A DNA stretch of 64,000 nt from an uncultured Prevotella sp. (lineage in GTDB: Bacteria; Bacteroidota; Bacteroidia; Bacteroidales; Bacteroidaceae): assembly GCA_900540885.1 (NCBI GenBank), contig UQHJ01000002.1, positions 46,261-110,260 on the forward strand, written 5' to 3'. A program made the position numbers and the translations under genes. Of this stretch, positions 54,150 through 63,256 are shown piece by piece; position 1 is the stretch's first letter; every line of letters starts with the position of its first letter. The notes under the pieces are model-generated. The model saw only the letters and a program-made list of their open reading frames with translations, made no database searches and was not told the origin of the DNA.

Positions 54150-55265
54150 ATGATGCAAAGAATATATATATGGGCGCTTATAAGTGCCATGTCAGTGTCA
54201 AGCGCTTGGGCGCAAAAGATTGTTGTAGGATCTGTTACGTTGAAAGATGGTGGCATTTATACGGGCGAACTCATAGGTGGTAAACCAGGTGGGAAGGGCC
54301 GTGTCCAATATGATAATGGTGACACTTATGAAGGGTCTTTTGTTAAGGGACTTCGACAAGGCGAAGGTACATTTACTGAAGCCGACGGCTCTCGCTATGA
54401 AGGAAACTGGACAAAGAATGAGCGTAACGGCAAAGGGACTTACTATGCCGTAAATAACAATCGCTACGTTGGTACATGGTATCGCAATCAAAAAGAAGGA
54501 TTTGGCAAAATGTACTACTATAATGGTGATGTATACGAAGGCCAATGGAAAGACGATGTACGCAATGGAAAGGGAACCTACACTTACAAAAGTGGAGCTT
54601 ATTATAAAGGCGATTGGGTGAACGACCAAAAGGACGGTAAGGGTATTTTTGATTGGAATGACGGTTCTAAGTACGAGGGCGCATGGTTGAAAAATCAGCG
54701 TAACGGTCGCGGTACATACATCTATGCTGACGGTGACTATTATAATGGCGATTGGAAAGACGACATGCAAGACGGCCGTGGAATCTATAAGTTCCGCAAT
54801 GGCGACGTGTATGAAGGACAATATATAATGGGAGAACGAACGGGGGAAGGCTCGTTTCGTTTTGCCAACGGCGACACATACGTTGGCAATTTCTTGAATG
54901 GTGAGCAAAGCGGTCAAGGCACATTTCAATGGAAAGGCGTTGCTTCATACACTGGGCAGTGGCAGCACAATATGATGCACGGTCACGGTGTGTACAAATG
55001 GAAAAACGGTGATGAGTATAATGGAGAGTGGAAGAATAATCGCATGGACGGCGAGGGAACGTTGCGTTTTGCTGCGGGAGGACGTTTTAAAGGACAATTC
55101 CGCGAAGGCAAACGTGACGGGCGCTCTGTTGAGATACGTGCTGACGGTACACGTATAGATTGCACTTATCGTGATGGACAAAAGCATGGGAAATACAAAG
55201 AGTATGATGCCAATGGTAATGTAACGAAGCAAGGAGAGTACTCTAATGGACGTGTTGTACAATAG
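54150..55265 (+). CDS. Exported MORN-repeat protein
   Basis: A 371-residue protein with a signal peptide (MMQRIYIWALISAMSVSSAWAQ). It carries about 13 tandem MORN repeats of 23 residues, each of form YEGxWxxxxxxGxGxYxxxNGD, filling residues 35-335, then a short polar tail. MORN arrays make extended beta-hairpin rods. The role in the periplasm or on the surface is unknown. Located between the PBP1A gene and glgB on the same strand. Confidence 0.9.
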   Translation: MMQRIYIWALISAMSVSSAWAQKIVVGSVTLKDGGIYTGELIGGKPGGKGRVQYDNGDTYEGSFVKGLRQGEGTFTEADGSRYEGNWTKNERNGKGTYYAVNNNRYVGTWYRNQKEGFGKMYYYNGDVYEGQWKDDVRNGKGTYTYKSGAYYKGDWVNDQKDGKGIFDWNDGSKYEGAWLKNQRNGRGTYIYADGDYYNGDWKDDMQDGRGIYKFRNGDVYEGQYIMGERTGEGSFRFANGDTYVGNFLNGEQSGQGTFQWKGVASYTGQWQHNMMHGHGVYKWKNGDEYNGEWKNNRMDGEGTLRFAAGGRFKGQFREGKRDGRSVEIRADGTRIDCTYRDGQKHGKYKEYDANGNVTKQGEYSNGRVVQ

Positions 55266-55345
55266 ACTCACCACTATCTTGTAAGTATGACAAGCCAAAG
55301 AGTATAGGAATACGCAAGTAAGAAACCTATTAAACTAAATATATC

Positions 55346-57436
55346 ATGAAAGCCACAACTTCAACAAAAAAGAAGGCGGTAAAACGTGTATCACGTCCGC
55401 GACAATTAAAGATTGTTAGAGACGACGAATGGTTGCAACCCTTTGAAGCAGCCATACAAGGGCGACACGAACACGTTAATAACAAAATAGCTGACTTAAC
55501 AGGTGGAAAAGGCTCGCTAAGCGACTTTGCTGATGGACATCTGTACTTTGGTCTGCATCGCACACCACGCCAATGGGTGTTGCGTGAGTGGGCCCCCAAT
55601 GCTACTGCCATTTACCTAACGGGTACTTTCAATCAGTGGCAAGAACTTCCCAATTATGCCTTAAAACGCATTGATGAAAATGGCACCTGGGAATTGAAAT
55701 TACCTGCCAAAGCATTACATCACCTCGACCTTTACAAACTGTCAATACATTGGGACGGCGGTCAAGGCGAACGTGTGCCAGCTTGGGCAACACGTGTAGT
55801 ACAGGACGAAAAAACAAAAATATTTAGTGCGCAGGTGTGGCACCCTGAGCATGCTTATGAGTGGAAAAAGCAAACGTTCCGCCCCAAGCGTGGTCCTTTG
55901 TTTATATACGAGTGTCATATAGGCATGTCGCAAGATGCTGAAAAGGTCGGGACATACAATGAATTTCGCTTAAACGTTCTCCCGCGCATTATTGCCGATG
56001 GCTACAATTGCATTCAGATAATGGCCATTGCCGAGCATCCCTACTATGGAAGCTTTGGCTACCATGTAAGTTCCTTCTTTGCCCCAAGTAGTCGTTTCGG
56101 TACGCCAGATGAACTTAAGCAACTCATTGACGAGGCACATGCAGCAGGCATTATGGTGATTATGGACCTCGTGCATAGTCACGCGGTAAAGAATGAGGTA
56201 GAAGGACTTGGCAATTATGCTGGTGATCCCAACCAATTCTTCTATCCCGGCAGCCGACATGAACATTCGGCTTGGGATAGCCTTTGCTTTGACTATGGGA
56301 AGAATGAGGTCGTACACTTCTTGCTTTCAAACTGCAAGTATTGGCTGACAGAATTCCGCTTCGATGGTTTCCGCTTCGACGGTGTCACCTCTATGCTCTA
56401 TTATAGCCACGGATTAGGAGAAGCCTTCTGCGGTTACCCTGATTACTTTAACGGACATCAGGACGATAACGCTATCTGCTATCTAACGCTTGCCAATCTT
56501 CTCATACACGAAGTGAACCCCTCTGCTATCACTATAGCAGAGGAAGTAAGCGGTATGCCAGGCTTAGCAGCGCCCTTTAAGGACGGTGGATATGGCTTTG
56601 ATTATCGTATGGCTATGAACATTCCTGATTATTGGATAAAGACGATTAAGGAACGCCGCGATGAGGATTGGCACCCATCGTCTATACTATGGGAACTTAC
56701 CAACCGCCGCGCTGACGAAAAGACGATTTCGTACTGCGAAAGTCATGACCAAGCGCTCGTGGGCGATAAGACGCTCATCTTCCGTCTGATCGATGCAGAT
56801 ATGTATTGGCATTTTAAGAAGGGCGACGAAAACTACACCGTACATCGGGGCATCGCCCTTCACAAAATGATACGCCTTGTCACGGCATCAACTATTAATG
56901 GCGGCTACTTAAACTTTATGGGCAATGAGTTTGGCCACCCAGAGTGGATAGATTTCCCACGCGAGGGAAATGGCTGGAGCTATAAGTACGCTCGACGCCA
57001 GTGGAACTTGGTTGACAATCACGAACTCTGCTATCACTATTTGGGCGACTTTGACAATAAGATGATACATCTATTGCGCAACACTGAGAGTGATATACGA
57101 AAGTTCCCTGTGCAAGAAGTATGGCATGACGACGGCGACCAAGTGTTAGCCTATATGCGTGGTTCTTTAGTCTTTGTGTTCAACTTCTCGCCCAATCGCT
57201 CTTATGATGGGTATGGCTTCCGTGTGCCAGAGGGCGCTTACGAAGTAGTGTTGAATACAGATGCTACAGAATTTGGCGGAAATGGTTTAGCAGATGACAC
57301 GGTATGCCATTTGACAAACTTTGATCCACTTTTGGCTCGCGAACACAAAGGTTGGCTGAAACTTTACCTACCAGCTCGTTCGGCCGTTGTACTCTGCAAG
57401 AAAAAAGAAACAAAAGAGGAGAAAACCAAGAAGTAA
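55346..57436 (+). CDS. glgB: 1,4-alpha-glucan branching enzyme
   Basis: A 696-residue GH13 enzyme of the eukaryote-like GH13_8 type. The N-terminal CBM48 has LHRTPRQWVLREWAPNATAIYLTGTFNQW. Catalytic regions: DLVHSH (region I), FRFDGVTSML with nucleophile Asp (region II), IAEEVSGMPG with acid/base Glu (III), YCESHDQAL (IV). The C-terminal all-beta domain ends in KKKETKEEKTKK. Makes alpha-1,6 branches in glycogen. A terminator follows at 57506-57538. Confidence 0.96.
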   Translation: MKATTSTKKKAVKRVSRPRQLKIVRDDEWLQPFEAAIQGRHEHVNNKIADLTGGKGSLSDFADGHLYFGLHRTPRQWVLREWAPNATAIYLTGTFNQWQELPNYALKRIDENGTWELKLPAKALHHLDLYKLSIHWDGGQGERVPAWATRVVQDEKTKIFSAQVWHPEHAYEWKKQTFRPKRGPLFIYECHIGMSQDAEKVGTYNEFRLNVLPRIIADGYNCIQIMAIAEHPYYGSFGYHVSSFFAPSSRFGTPDELKQLIDEAHAAGIMVIMDLVHSHAVKNEVEGLGNYAGDPNQFFYPGSRHEHSAWDSLCFDYGKNEVVHFLLSNCKYWLTEFRFDGFRFDGVTSMLYYSHGLGEAFCGYPDYFNGHQDDNAICYLTLANLLIHEVNPSAITIAEEVSGMPGLAAPFKDGGYGFDYRMAMNIPDYWIKTIKERRDEDWHPSSILWELTNRRADEKTISYCESHDQALVGDKTLIFRLIDADMYWHFKKGDENYTVHRGIALHKMIRLVTASTINGGYLNFMGNEFGHPEWIDFPREGNGWSYKYARRQWNLVDNHELCYHYLGDFDNKMIHLLRNTESDIRKFPVQEVWHDDGDQVLAYMRGSLVFVFNFSPNRSYDGYGFRVPEGAYEVVLNTDATEFGGNGLADDTVCHLTNFDPLLAREHKGWLKLYLPARSAVVLCKKKETKEEKTKK

Positions 57437-57505
57437 GCGTAACCAAAAATCATATATCGTTTATTATTGGTGTCCGATAAAATTCGAGTCTTTCGAAAAA
57501 AAATA

Positions 57506-57538
57506 GGGCCGATTCCATTTGCTGGAGTCGGCCCTTTT
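57506..57538 (+). terminator. Terminator of glgB
   Basis: GGGCCGATTCC (57506-57516) pairs with GGAGTCGGCCC (57524-57534), 7-base loop, then TTTT. Confidence 0.8.
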
Positions 57539-57673
57539 GGGTTATATTGATGCAACTGTATTGCCAACTGGGGCATCGAGTTCCAAGTTGGCAATGCTGA
57601 CGCGAGGACGCGTCGCCCCCAGGTGAGGACGCGTTCGTGGCGCAACTTTTCGACAAATTGCAGTTTATTATTA

Positions 57674-58020
57674 CGCAAATGATACGACTTATCATGTTTC
57701 AATGTTTCACTTTTTGTACATAAACGATTGATTTATAAGCATTTCATAACATGAAACATACGCGTTGTATGTTTCATTTTTGCTTTCAATGTTTCATTTT
57801 ACAAGCATTGACGATAAAAAAACGGAACTTGGTGCAAGAGATTTCATTTCTTGGTGCAAGAGATACAAAAGTATAGTGCAAGAGATTTCAAACCTCAGTG
57901 CAAGAGATACAAAATGAAGGGTTGAAATCTAATCTGAAGCATGGAACTTTAAATTTCACTCGTCAGACTATTTGATAATCAAGCAGTTACAAACATAATC
58001 TGAAACATGAAAGATAAAAA
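57674..58020. repeat. 22-bp-repeat element, copy 3 (divergent core)
   Basis: About 350 bp with the same layout as 12468-12840 and 35314-35684. The left arm has TTTCAATGTTTCACTTTTTG, then ATGAAACATACGCGTTGTATG and TTTCATTTTTGCTTTCAATG; the right arm has TTGATAATCAA and CTGAAACATGAAAGAT. The core is four 22-bp units at 57832, 57854, 57876 and 57898, each starting GTGCAAGAGAT. Core sequence is unrelated to copies 1 and 2, but period and copy number are identical. Confidence 0.75.
57832..57919. repeat. Four tandem 22-bp units (core of element copy 3)
   Basis: GTGCAAGAGAT begins each unit at 57832, 57854, 57876 and 57898. The following bases alternate TTTCA and ACAAAA, so units 1/3 and 2/4 resemble each other most. 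Confidence 0.88.
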
Positions 58021-58049
58021 GTCACTGCCCCTTAAAATAAGTAATGCGC

Positions 58050-58389
58050 GGAAGCGTGTCCGCGGTGCAGCCTTTTTTTAATCATTATGCTTGTTACCTT
58101 TGCTGCCACATTATTAAAACCTCAAAATATGTTAGTAGCAGAACGATACAAAAGTGTGTGGAACATGTTTCTACAAGCACTGAACCATGATCCAACAGCG
58201 TGTTTACGAGCATTTCAATGTGAGCAACATGTAAATAAGCGTGGTATGGCAAGATGGATGCAAAACAATGGTATCAGTGTCAGAAAAGCCAAGACTCTTC
58301 TACGTGAAAGTAAAAAATCGACAAACAAACAAATGCCACCGTATGATTCTATGTTTCTTCCGATAACCGCTGACTTAACTCTATGTTAA
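58050..58389 (+). mobile_element. IS66-family remnant (left end and first small ORF only)
   Basis: GGAAGCGTGTCCGCGGTGC at 58050-58068 differs at three positions from the left terminal repeat of the IS66 element at 62035-62053, and is followed by the same type of leader and first ORF. Nothing of tnpB or tnpC follows; the McrBC operon starts about 200 bp later. No right end is seen here. Confidence 0.65.
58129..58389 (+). CDS. IS66-associated small ORF (TnpA-like)
   Basis: An 86-residue protein starting MLVAERYKSVWNMFLQAL. It parallels the ORF at 62114-62446 through GMARWMQNNGISVRKAKTLLRES versus GMERWMYAKGLSVKETKRLIRES and the shared MFLP(I/V) tail. Such proteins are the first small ORF of Bacteroidetes IS66 elements. 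The helix-turn-helix-like middle suggests DNA binding. Intact but orphaned. A longer in-frame start at 58087 would include the A/T-rich leader. Confidence 0.7.
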   Translation: MLVAERYKSVWNMFLQALNHDPTACLRAFQCEQHVNKRGMARWMQNNGISVRKAKTLLRESKKSTNKQMPPYDSMFLPITADLTLC

Positions 58390-58541
58390 TTTCTTCCCAA
58401 AATAAATATAATTTGTGACTTAGAGCACGTTGATGCAAGATTTTAGGTATGTCGGTCTTGACATTTTAACTCAAGCAGCGAGCACTCGGTGATATTCATT
58501 CTGTTTTTCATTCCAACTGGCTTATAATTCGGATTTTTATC

Positions 58542-58549
58542 TAAATTTG
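58542..58549 (+). promoter_or_regulatory. -7 box of the mcrBC operon
   Basis: TAAATTTG, matching TAnnTTTG, 35 bases before the mcrB ATG at 58584. The 190 bp upstream are A/T-rich without other features. Confidence 0.5.
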
Positions 58550-58583
58550 CACTATTGTTTTTAATTAGCTAAAGAAGAATGAT

Positions 58584-60713
58584 ATGAAATTTACATGGAT
58601 TCCATTCTATAAGGAGTTTGCAGAGAAGCTCCTGAATTACCGCAATGACCGAAAGTCGTTGTTAAAAATGATTTATGACCACAGGGAACAGTTTCTGGCC
58701 AATTATCTTCATGACCAAGATGGCGAGGATGATCTATGTCCAGACATTGACCCTTTCACTACAATGGGGTTATTCAATAGAGGAATCAAGTTAAATAACA
58801 GAATCAAATCTACTTCTTTATTCAAAAGCCTAATGGGTATTGTGGCCGACATACCCTCTGACTTCGTTGGAATTCCTATTCTTAACAACCAAAAATCGCA
58901 TTTCTTTGGATTTAGAAAGCATCGTAAAGATAGTGATATAGAAAATCTTTGGGCACTTTTCGAGAAGGTTGTAAAGAATGAGGATTTTGAAACAGAATAC
59001 AATCGAGTCATAGAGCAATATCTCATCAAGGTAAATATTACTATGGCTCTTTTCTGGATCAGACCCGAAGATTTCTTGGCTTTCGACAGTACCAATAGAA
59101 AATATATCAAGAATCAATATGGTATTGATCTTCCAAAACGTGCTCCTAAGTATAACGAATACATGTCTATTCTCAATGATATCAAGCAGAAAATGAAATC
59201 CAATATAATCAATGAAAAGTCGTTCTATGAATTATCTGCAAATGCCAACAATGGTGGCACGGCTGAAGAGGTTGATATGAATGACACTTGGTATGATGCA
59301 ATCGTTGAAACCTGGAAAAAACGCAGGAACATAGTATTATATGGTGCTCCTGGTACAGGTAAAACTTATGATGTACCAGAGTTAGCCGTTCTACTCTGTG
59401 ATCCAGATTTTAAGGCAAATGAGAAAGGCCGTGACGAGCTGATGGAACGTTACAATCAGCTTAAACAAGAAAAAAGAATCGCCTTTACTACATTTCACCA
59501 ATCTATGGATTACGAAGATTGGATAGAAGGTATTCGTCCGTTGGTCAACGACAATAATCAGATCACATACGAGGTCGAAAAAGGCATCTTCAAGCAACTA
59601 TGTGAAGATGCTGAGCGTCCTGTTGTTAAAGATAAGCAGGCAGGTATTGCAGACAATGCTGTGGTTTGGAAGGTTTCTTTAATGGGGACTGGCCATAATC
59701 CCGTACGTACAGACTGCATGGAAAATAACTATATCCGTATAGGATGGGACGAATATGGTGCTGTCATATCTGACGAGACTGATTGGAGTATTTACAACGG
59801 CGAGGGTAAACAGATTCTTGATGCCTTCATTAACAAAATGAAAGAGGGCGACATTGTCCTGAGCTGCTTCTCAAATCAAACAATAGATGCTGTTGGCGTA
59901 GTAACTGGCGACTATGAATACTTGGACAGCCTTCCAGATTACAAGCGCGTAAGAAGGGTCAATTGGATTTTGAAAGGAATCAACGAGAACATTGTTGACA
60001 TGAACGATGGTAAGACTTTAACCTTGGGTACGGTGTATCGCTTGAATTCCATAACCCTTGACAAAGTCAAGACTCTTTTAGATAAGTACAAGAAGCCAAC
60101 AACTATGGAATCAAACACCAAACCTTACGTTATGGTGATTGATGAAATGAATAGAGGCAACGTATCAAAGATATTTGGCGAGCTCATCACGCTTCTTGAG
60201 ATAGACAAAAGAAAAGGTCGCAAGAATGCCGAAAGCGTTATTCTGCCCTATTCAAAGAAAATGTTCCAGATTCCGGAGAATGTGTACATCATTGCGACGA
60301 TGAACACCGCTGACCGTTCTCTGGGGTCCTTGGACTATGCCATTAGACGTCGATTTGCTTTCATAGCCTATAAGCCTATATCATTGGAAGGCGATGTTCC
60401 AGGATTCAATGCAGATCTCTTCAAAATGGTAAGCCAACTATTTATTAGCAACTATGACGAGTATGAAGAAAGTAAATGGCTTCAGTCTTTCAAACTCTTG
60501 CCAGCAGACACTCTTTCTGAAGAGTATCGTCCCGAAGATGTCTGGATAGGTCATAGCTACTTTATTATGAAGGATGAAAACGGTGATGACAACACCAGTG
60601 ACAGACTCCTTTATGAGATCATCCCTCTTCTTGAAGAATATGTAAGAGATGGAGTTTTAATGGGCGATGCTCAGGCCACTATAGACGAATTATATCAGAT
60701 AGCAACAGAATAA
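58584..60713 (+). CDS. mcrB: McrB-like AAA+ GTPase/ATPase with an inserted EVE/PUA-like domain
   Basis: A 709-residue restriction subunit. Residues 1-240 are an N-terminal domain I do not recognise. The AAA+ module has Walker A GAPGTGKT (254-261), TTFHQSMDYEDWIEGIRPL and GIFKQLCEDAER, then Walker B VMVIDEMNRGN (516-526), ATMNTADRSLGSLD and the RRRFAF finger. Residues about 355-500 are inserted between the GIFKQLC segment and Walker B. They look like an EVE/PUA-type domain (AVVWKVSLMGTG, YIRIGWDEYG, MKEGDIVLSCFSNQTIDAVGVV), a fold that can read modified bases. It should drive DNA translocation for the McrC nuclease. Confidence 0.88.
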   Translation: MKFTWIPFYKEFAEKLLNYRNDRKSLLKMIYDHREQFLANYLHDQDGEDDLCPDIDPFTTMGLFNRGIKLNNRIKSTSLFKSLMGIVADIPSDFVGIPILNNQKSHFFGFRKHRKDSDIENLWALFEKVVKNEDFETEYNRVIEQYLIKVNITMALFWIRPEDFLAFDSTNRKYIKNQYGIDLPKRAPKYNEYMSILNDIKQKMKSNIINEKSFYELSANANNGGTAEEVDMNDTWYDAIVETWKKRRNIVLYGAPGTGKTYDVPELAVLLCDPDFKANEKGRDELMERYNQLKQEKRIAFTTFHQSMDYEDWIEGIRPLVNDNNQITYEVEKGIFKQLCEDAERPVVKDKQAGIADNAVVWKVSLMGTGHNPVRTDCMENNYIRIGWDEYGAVISDETDWSIYNGEGKQILDAFINKMKEGDIVLSCFSNQTIDAVGVVTGDYEYLDSLPDYKRVRRVNWILKGINENIVDMNDGKTLTLGTVYRLNSITLDKVKTLLDKYKKPTTMESNTKPYVMVIDEMNRGNVSKIFGELITLLEIDKRKGRKNAESVILPYSKKMFQIPENVYIIATMNTADRSLGSLDYAIRRRFAFIAYKPISLEGDVPGFNADLFKMVSQLFISNYDEYEESKWLQSFKLLPADTLSEEYRPEDVWIGHSYFIMKDENGDDNTSDRLLYEIIPLLEEYVRDGVLMGDAQATIDELYQIATE

Positions 60714-62020
60714 TGAGAATTATACAACTTCGAGAGCAGATACTGGAGAATACTCTTCTTCAGCAGACTGATGCAGACGCCGTCCTCCCCTATTTGGAGG
60801 ATGGCGAGGAAGTTGTGTACTCTGTCAAAAGAGGATCTAACAATAATGAAATGTGTCTTAAACTTCACAGACACAATAATTTCATAAAGGTTACTGGTTC
60901 TTATTTTGTTGGCATTGATTGGGTCGAGGAAAATGAGCTTGCTATCCAGGTCAGTCCTAAGATGAATGACGGATTCGAGATTGACTATGTAAAAATGTTG
61001 AATGATGCGCTTTCAGAAGGCGACAACTATGAACATCTCACAGACTTAGTCACAATCCATTTTGACAAGCCATCAATCAGAGTAACCCAACAGAAAGACC
61101 TACTCAGCATATTCCTTATCACAGAGTATCTGAACATTCTGCAAAGAATTGCCAAGAAAGGTCTCAAAAAGAGTTATTACGTTGTTGAAGAAAACCTCCA
61201 AAACAAAGTCAAAGGACGAATTCTTATAGGCCAAAACATTCATAAGAATCTGGTGAAGGGACATATAACTGACAATGTTTGCCGTTACCAAGTTTACGAC
61301 ATTGATTCTTACGAAAACCGGATTCTTAAAAAGGCGTTACGGTTCTGTGTAAATCAGTTGGGCATGTACAAACATGCCCTCGATACGTCTGTATTGGACA
61401 AAAAAGTCAAATTCATTATGCCCTATTTTGCTAACGTAGGCGACGATGTTAGCATCCTAACTATTAAAGGATTCAAAGGCAATCCAGTCTTTAAAGAGTA
61501 TAATCAGGCAACTGCTTTTGCTCAACTATTGCTCAAGAGGTATAGTTATGACATCACCGTAACAGGACGTCAAGTAATTGACACTCCCCCATTTTGGATC
61601 GACATGAGCAAGTTGTTTGAATTATACATCTTCCATCATCTTAAAAAAGTCTTTACTGGCACAAATGAGGTTAAGTATCATCTTCGTGCTCACTACCAAG
61701 AGTTAGATTATCTTCTCAACCCATCGCAGTGGGCAGAGCCTTACATCATTGATGCCAAATATAAGCCAAGATACAAGAATACCGGAGGTATCAGTACGGA
61801 TGATGCAAGAGAAGTAAGCGGTTATGCACGTCTTTCTTCCATATATAAAGAACTTGGTTTGAATGAAGAAACTGCACCTCCTATCAAATGTCTCATCATT
61901 TATCCAGATCAAGAAGAAGCAGACCATTTTACATTCACTCGTACGCAAGAACCTCATTTTAATCAAGTATATGGCTATGTCCGATTCTACAAATTAGGCA
62001 TCAAGTTACCCGTTATCTAA
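60713..62020 (+). CDS. mcrC: McrC-like nuclease subunit
   Basis: A 435-residue protein overlapping the mcrB stop by one base (TAATG), so coupled to it. The N-terminal half binds McrB in known systems. The C-terminal PD-(D/E)XK core shows YQELDYLL (Glu330, Asp332) and IIDAKYKPRY (Asp347, Lys349), then ARLSSIYKELG and CLIIYP. Together with McrB it should cut modified or otherwise marked DNA. Ends 14 bp before an IS66 left end. Confidence 0.9.
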   Translation: MRIIQLREQILENTLLQQTDADAVLPYLEDGEEVVYSVKRGSNNNEMCLKLHRHNNFIKVTGSYFVGIDWVEENELAIQVSPKMNDGFEIDYVKMLNDALSEGDNYEHLTDLVTIHFDKPSIRVTQQKDLLSIFLITEYLNILQRIAKKGLKKSYYVVEENLQNKVKGRILIGQNIHKNLVKGHITDNVCRYQVYDIDSYENRILKKALRFCVNQLGMYKHALDTSVLDKKVKFIMPYFANVGDDVSILTIKGFKGNPVFKEYNQATAFAQLLLKRYSYDITVTGRQVIDTPPFWIDMSKLFELYIFHHLKKVFTGTNEVKYHLRAHYQELDYLLNPSQWAEPYIIDAKYKPRYKNTGGISTDDAREVSGYARLSSIYKELGLNEETAPPIKCLIIYPDQEEADHFTFTRTQEPHFNQVYGYVRFYKLGIKLPVI

Positions 62021-62113
62021 ATATGTTAGATGGCGTAAGCGTATCCGCGATGCCGCCTTGTACACCTTCATTCATCATTATACCTTTGCCGCCAAATCAA
62101 AAACTTTAATAAT

Positions 62114-62446
62114 ATAACAGCAGAAGAACAATACGAGTGGGCATGGAAACGATACTTTGTACGACTCAATAAGAATTCAAAGATTCGTTTGGCCACCTTT
62201 TTGAGAGAAGTCCATGTCTACCAACAAGGCATGGAAAGATGGATGTATGCCAAAGGACTTAGTGTAAAGGAAACGAAAAGGCTGATACGTGAATCTCAAA
62301 AACGAGCGAAGTACGAACGACAGCTTCCGTCTTCCGACACAACTGGTTCAATGTTCTTACCAGTAGCAGCAGAATGTGCAGAGGGCTTGACTGAATCTGT
62401 AGATACAATGTCAGGAATCAGTATTGCTTTTCCTAACGGTACGTAA
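62114..62446 (+). pseudogene. IS66 first ORF (TnpA-like), start codon lost
   Basis: Open frame for about 110 codons: NITAEEQYEWAWKRYF, REVHVYQQGMERWMYAKGLS, MFLPVAAECAEG. Where the homologue at 58129 has ATG, this one has ATA (62114), so normal initiation seems lost; only TTG at 62189 remains. Confidence 0.65.
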
Positions 62447-62517
62447 GTGAACATAAAACATGGTAGCGCTCAAGCCGTCATGTCATTCCTCAAGCTTTAT
62501 CAAATGGAGGGTCTGCC

Positions 62518-62889
62518 ATGTTTGGACTGAATGACGGAATGCGCTATTATGTCTGCCAGCGCTATGTTAAAATGAACATGGGGATAAATGGTCTGTATAA
62601 GCTAGCGTCGCAGGAGATGGACCTGCCTCCGCTAAGTGGGGCTGTGTTCATCTTTTTCAGCAAGAACCGACAGCAGGTAAAGCTCCTTCGCTGGGATACG
62701 GACGGTTTCACACTGTATCAGAAACGACTTGAAAGAGGTACCTTCGAGATACCCTATTTCAATACCGGCAAGAAGGCTTGCGTAATGCCCTACAAGACAC
62801 TATCCGCCATCATGAGCGGAATATCGTTGAGGTCTGTAAGATATCGCAAGTGGTTGAATATCGACTGTTTTACGTCTGTAAACACCTGA
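62518..62889 (+). CDS. tnpB: IS66 accessory protein TnpB
   Basis: A 123-residue protein with the TnpB/Orf2 signature (MFGLNDGMRYYVCQRYVKMNMGINGLYKL, VFIFFSKNRQQVKLLRWDTDGFTLYQKRLERG). The normal family end (SGISLRSVRYRK) is followed by extra residues read into the deletion junction. Needed with TnpC for transposition in intact elements; here it has no partner. Confidence 0.85.
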   Translation: MFGLNDGMRYYVCQRYVKMNMGINGLYKLASQEMDLPPLSGAVFIFFSKNRQQVKLLRWDTDGFTLYQKRLERGTFEIPYFNTGKKACVMPYKTLSAIMSGISLRSVRYRKWLNIDCFTSVNT

Positions 62890-62895
62890 TAATCA

Positions 62896-63235
62896 ATGAT
62901 ATTATTATAAAAATACATAACGAGTGGGACGCCCTGATGAATATCTTCACAAGAGGAGATTACCATTTGGACAACAATCTTGTGGAACGACTCAACAGAT
63001 ACATTTCATTATCCCGAAGAAACTCGCTTTTCTTCGGGTCGCATGCTGGTGCCAAACGGGCAGCCATGTTCTATTCGCTAGCATGCTTATGCAGACTGCA
63101 AGGTATTAACTTTTCTTCGAATATATATCTGATGTTATAAACAAAGCAGCAGTGCTGCCACCAAGAACACCGCTAAGTAAGTACCGGGAATTGCTGCCGG
63201 ATAAATGGAAACAAAAAAATATCGCTCAAGAATAA
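62896..63235 (+). pseudogene. tnpC: IS66 transposase TnpC, C-terminal remnant
   Basis: Only the end of the DDE transposase survives. WDALMNIFTRGDYHLDNN, LVERLNRYISLSRRNSLFFG and SHAGAKRAAMFYSLACLCRL run in one frame to about 63120. A frame change then leads to DVINKAAVLPPRTPLSKYREL and LPDKWKQKNIAQE with stop at 63233-63235. The first 350-400 residues including most catalytic residues are deleted. Confidence 0.82.
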
Positions 63236-63256
63236 AAACTTGAGCGATATTTTTTT
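63213..63256. terminator. Hairpin at the end of the IS66 tnpC remnant
   Basis: Perfect 18-bp stem AAAAAAATATCGCTCAAG (63213-63230) with its complement at 63239-63256, 8-base loop, T7 tail. Overlaps the last tnpC codons. Confidence 0.75.

Larger units (their letters stand above)
57437..58128. other. Intergenic region between glgB and the first IS66 remnant
   Basis: Holds the glgB terminator, then at 57550-57670 a GC-richer stretch with TTGCCAACT/AGTTGGCAA inverted words and GAGGACGCGT repeated at 57604 and 57625. An AAATTGCAGTTT word at about 57655 is like the end of the GC-rich element. The third 22-bp-repeat element follows, and then an IS66-type end at 58050. Confidence 0.7.

Noticed and set aside
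54198..54929. 243-residue minus-strand ORF
   Set aside because: It is the complement of the MORN-repeat gene; its repeating Ile/Val/Ala pattern simply mirrors the MORN codons.
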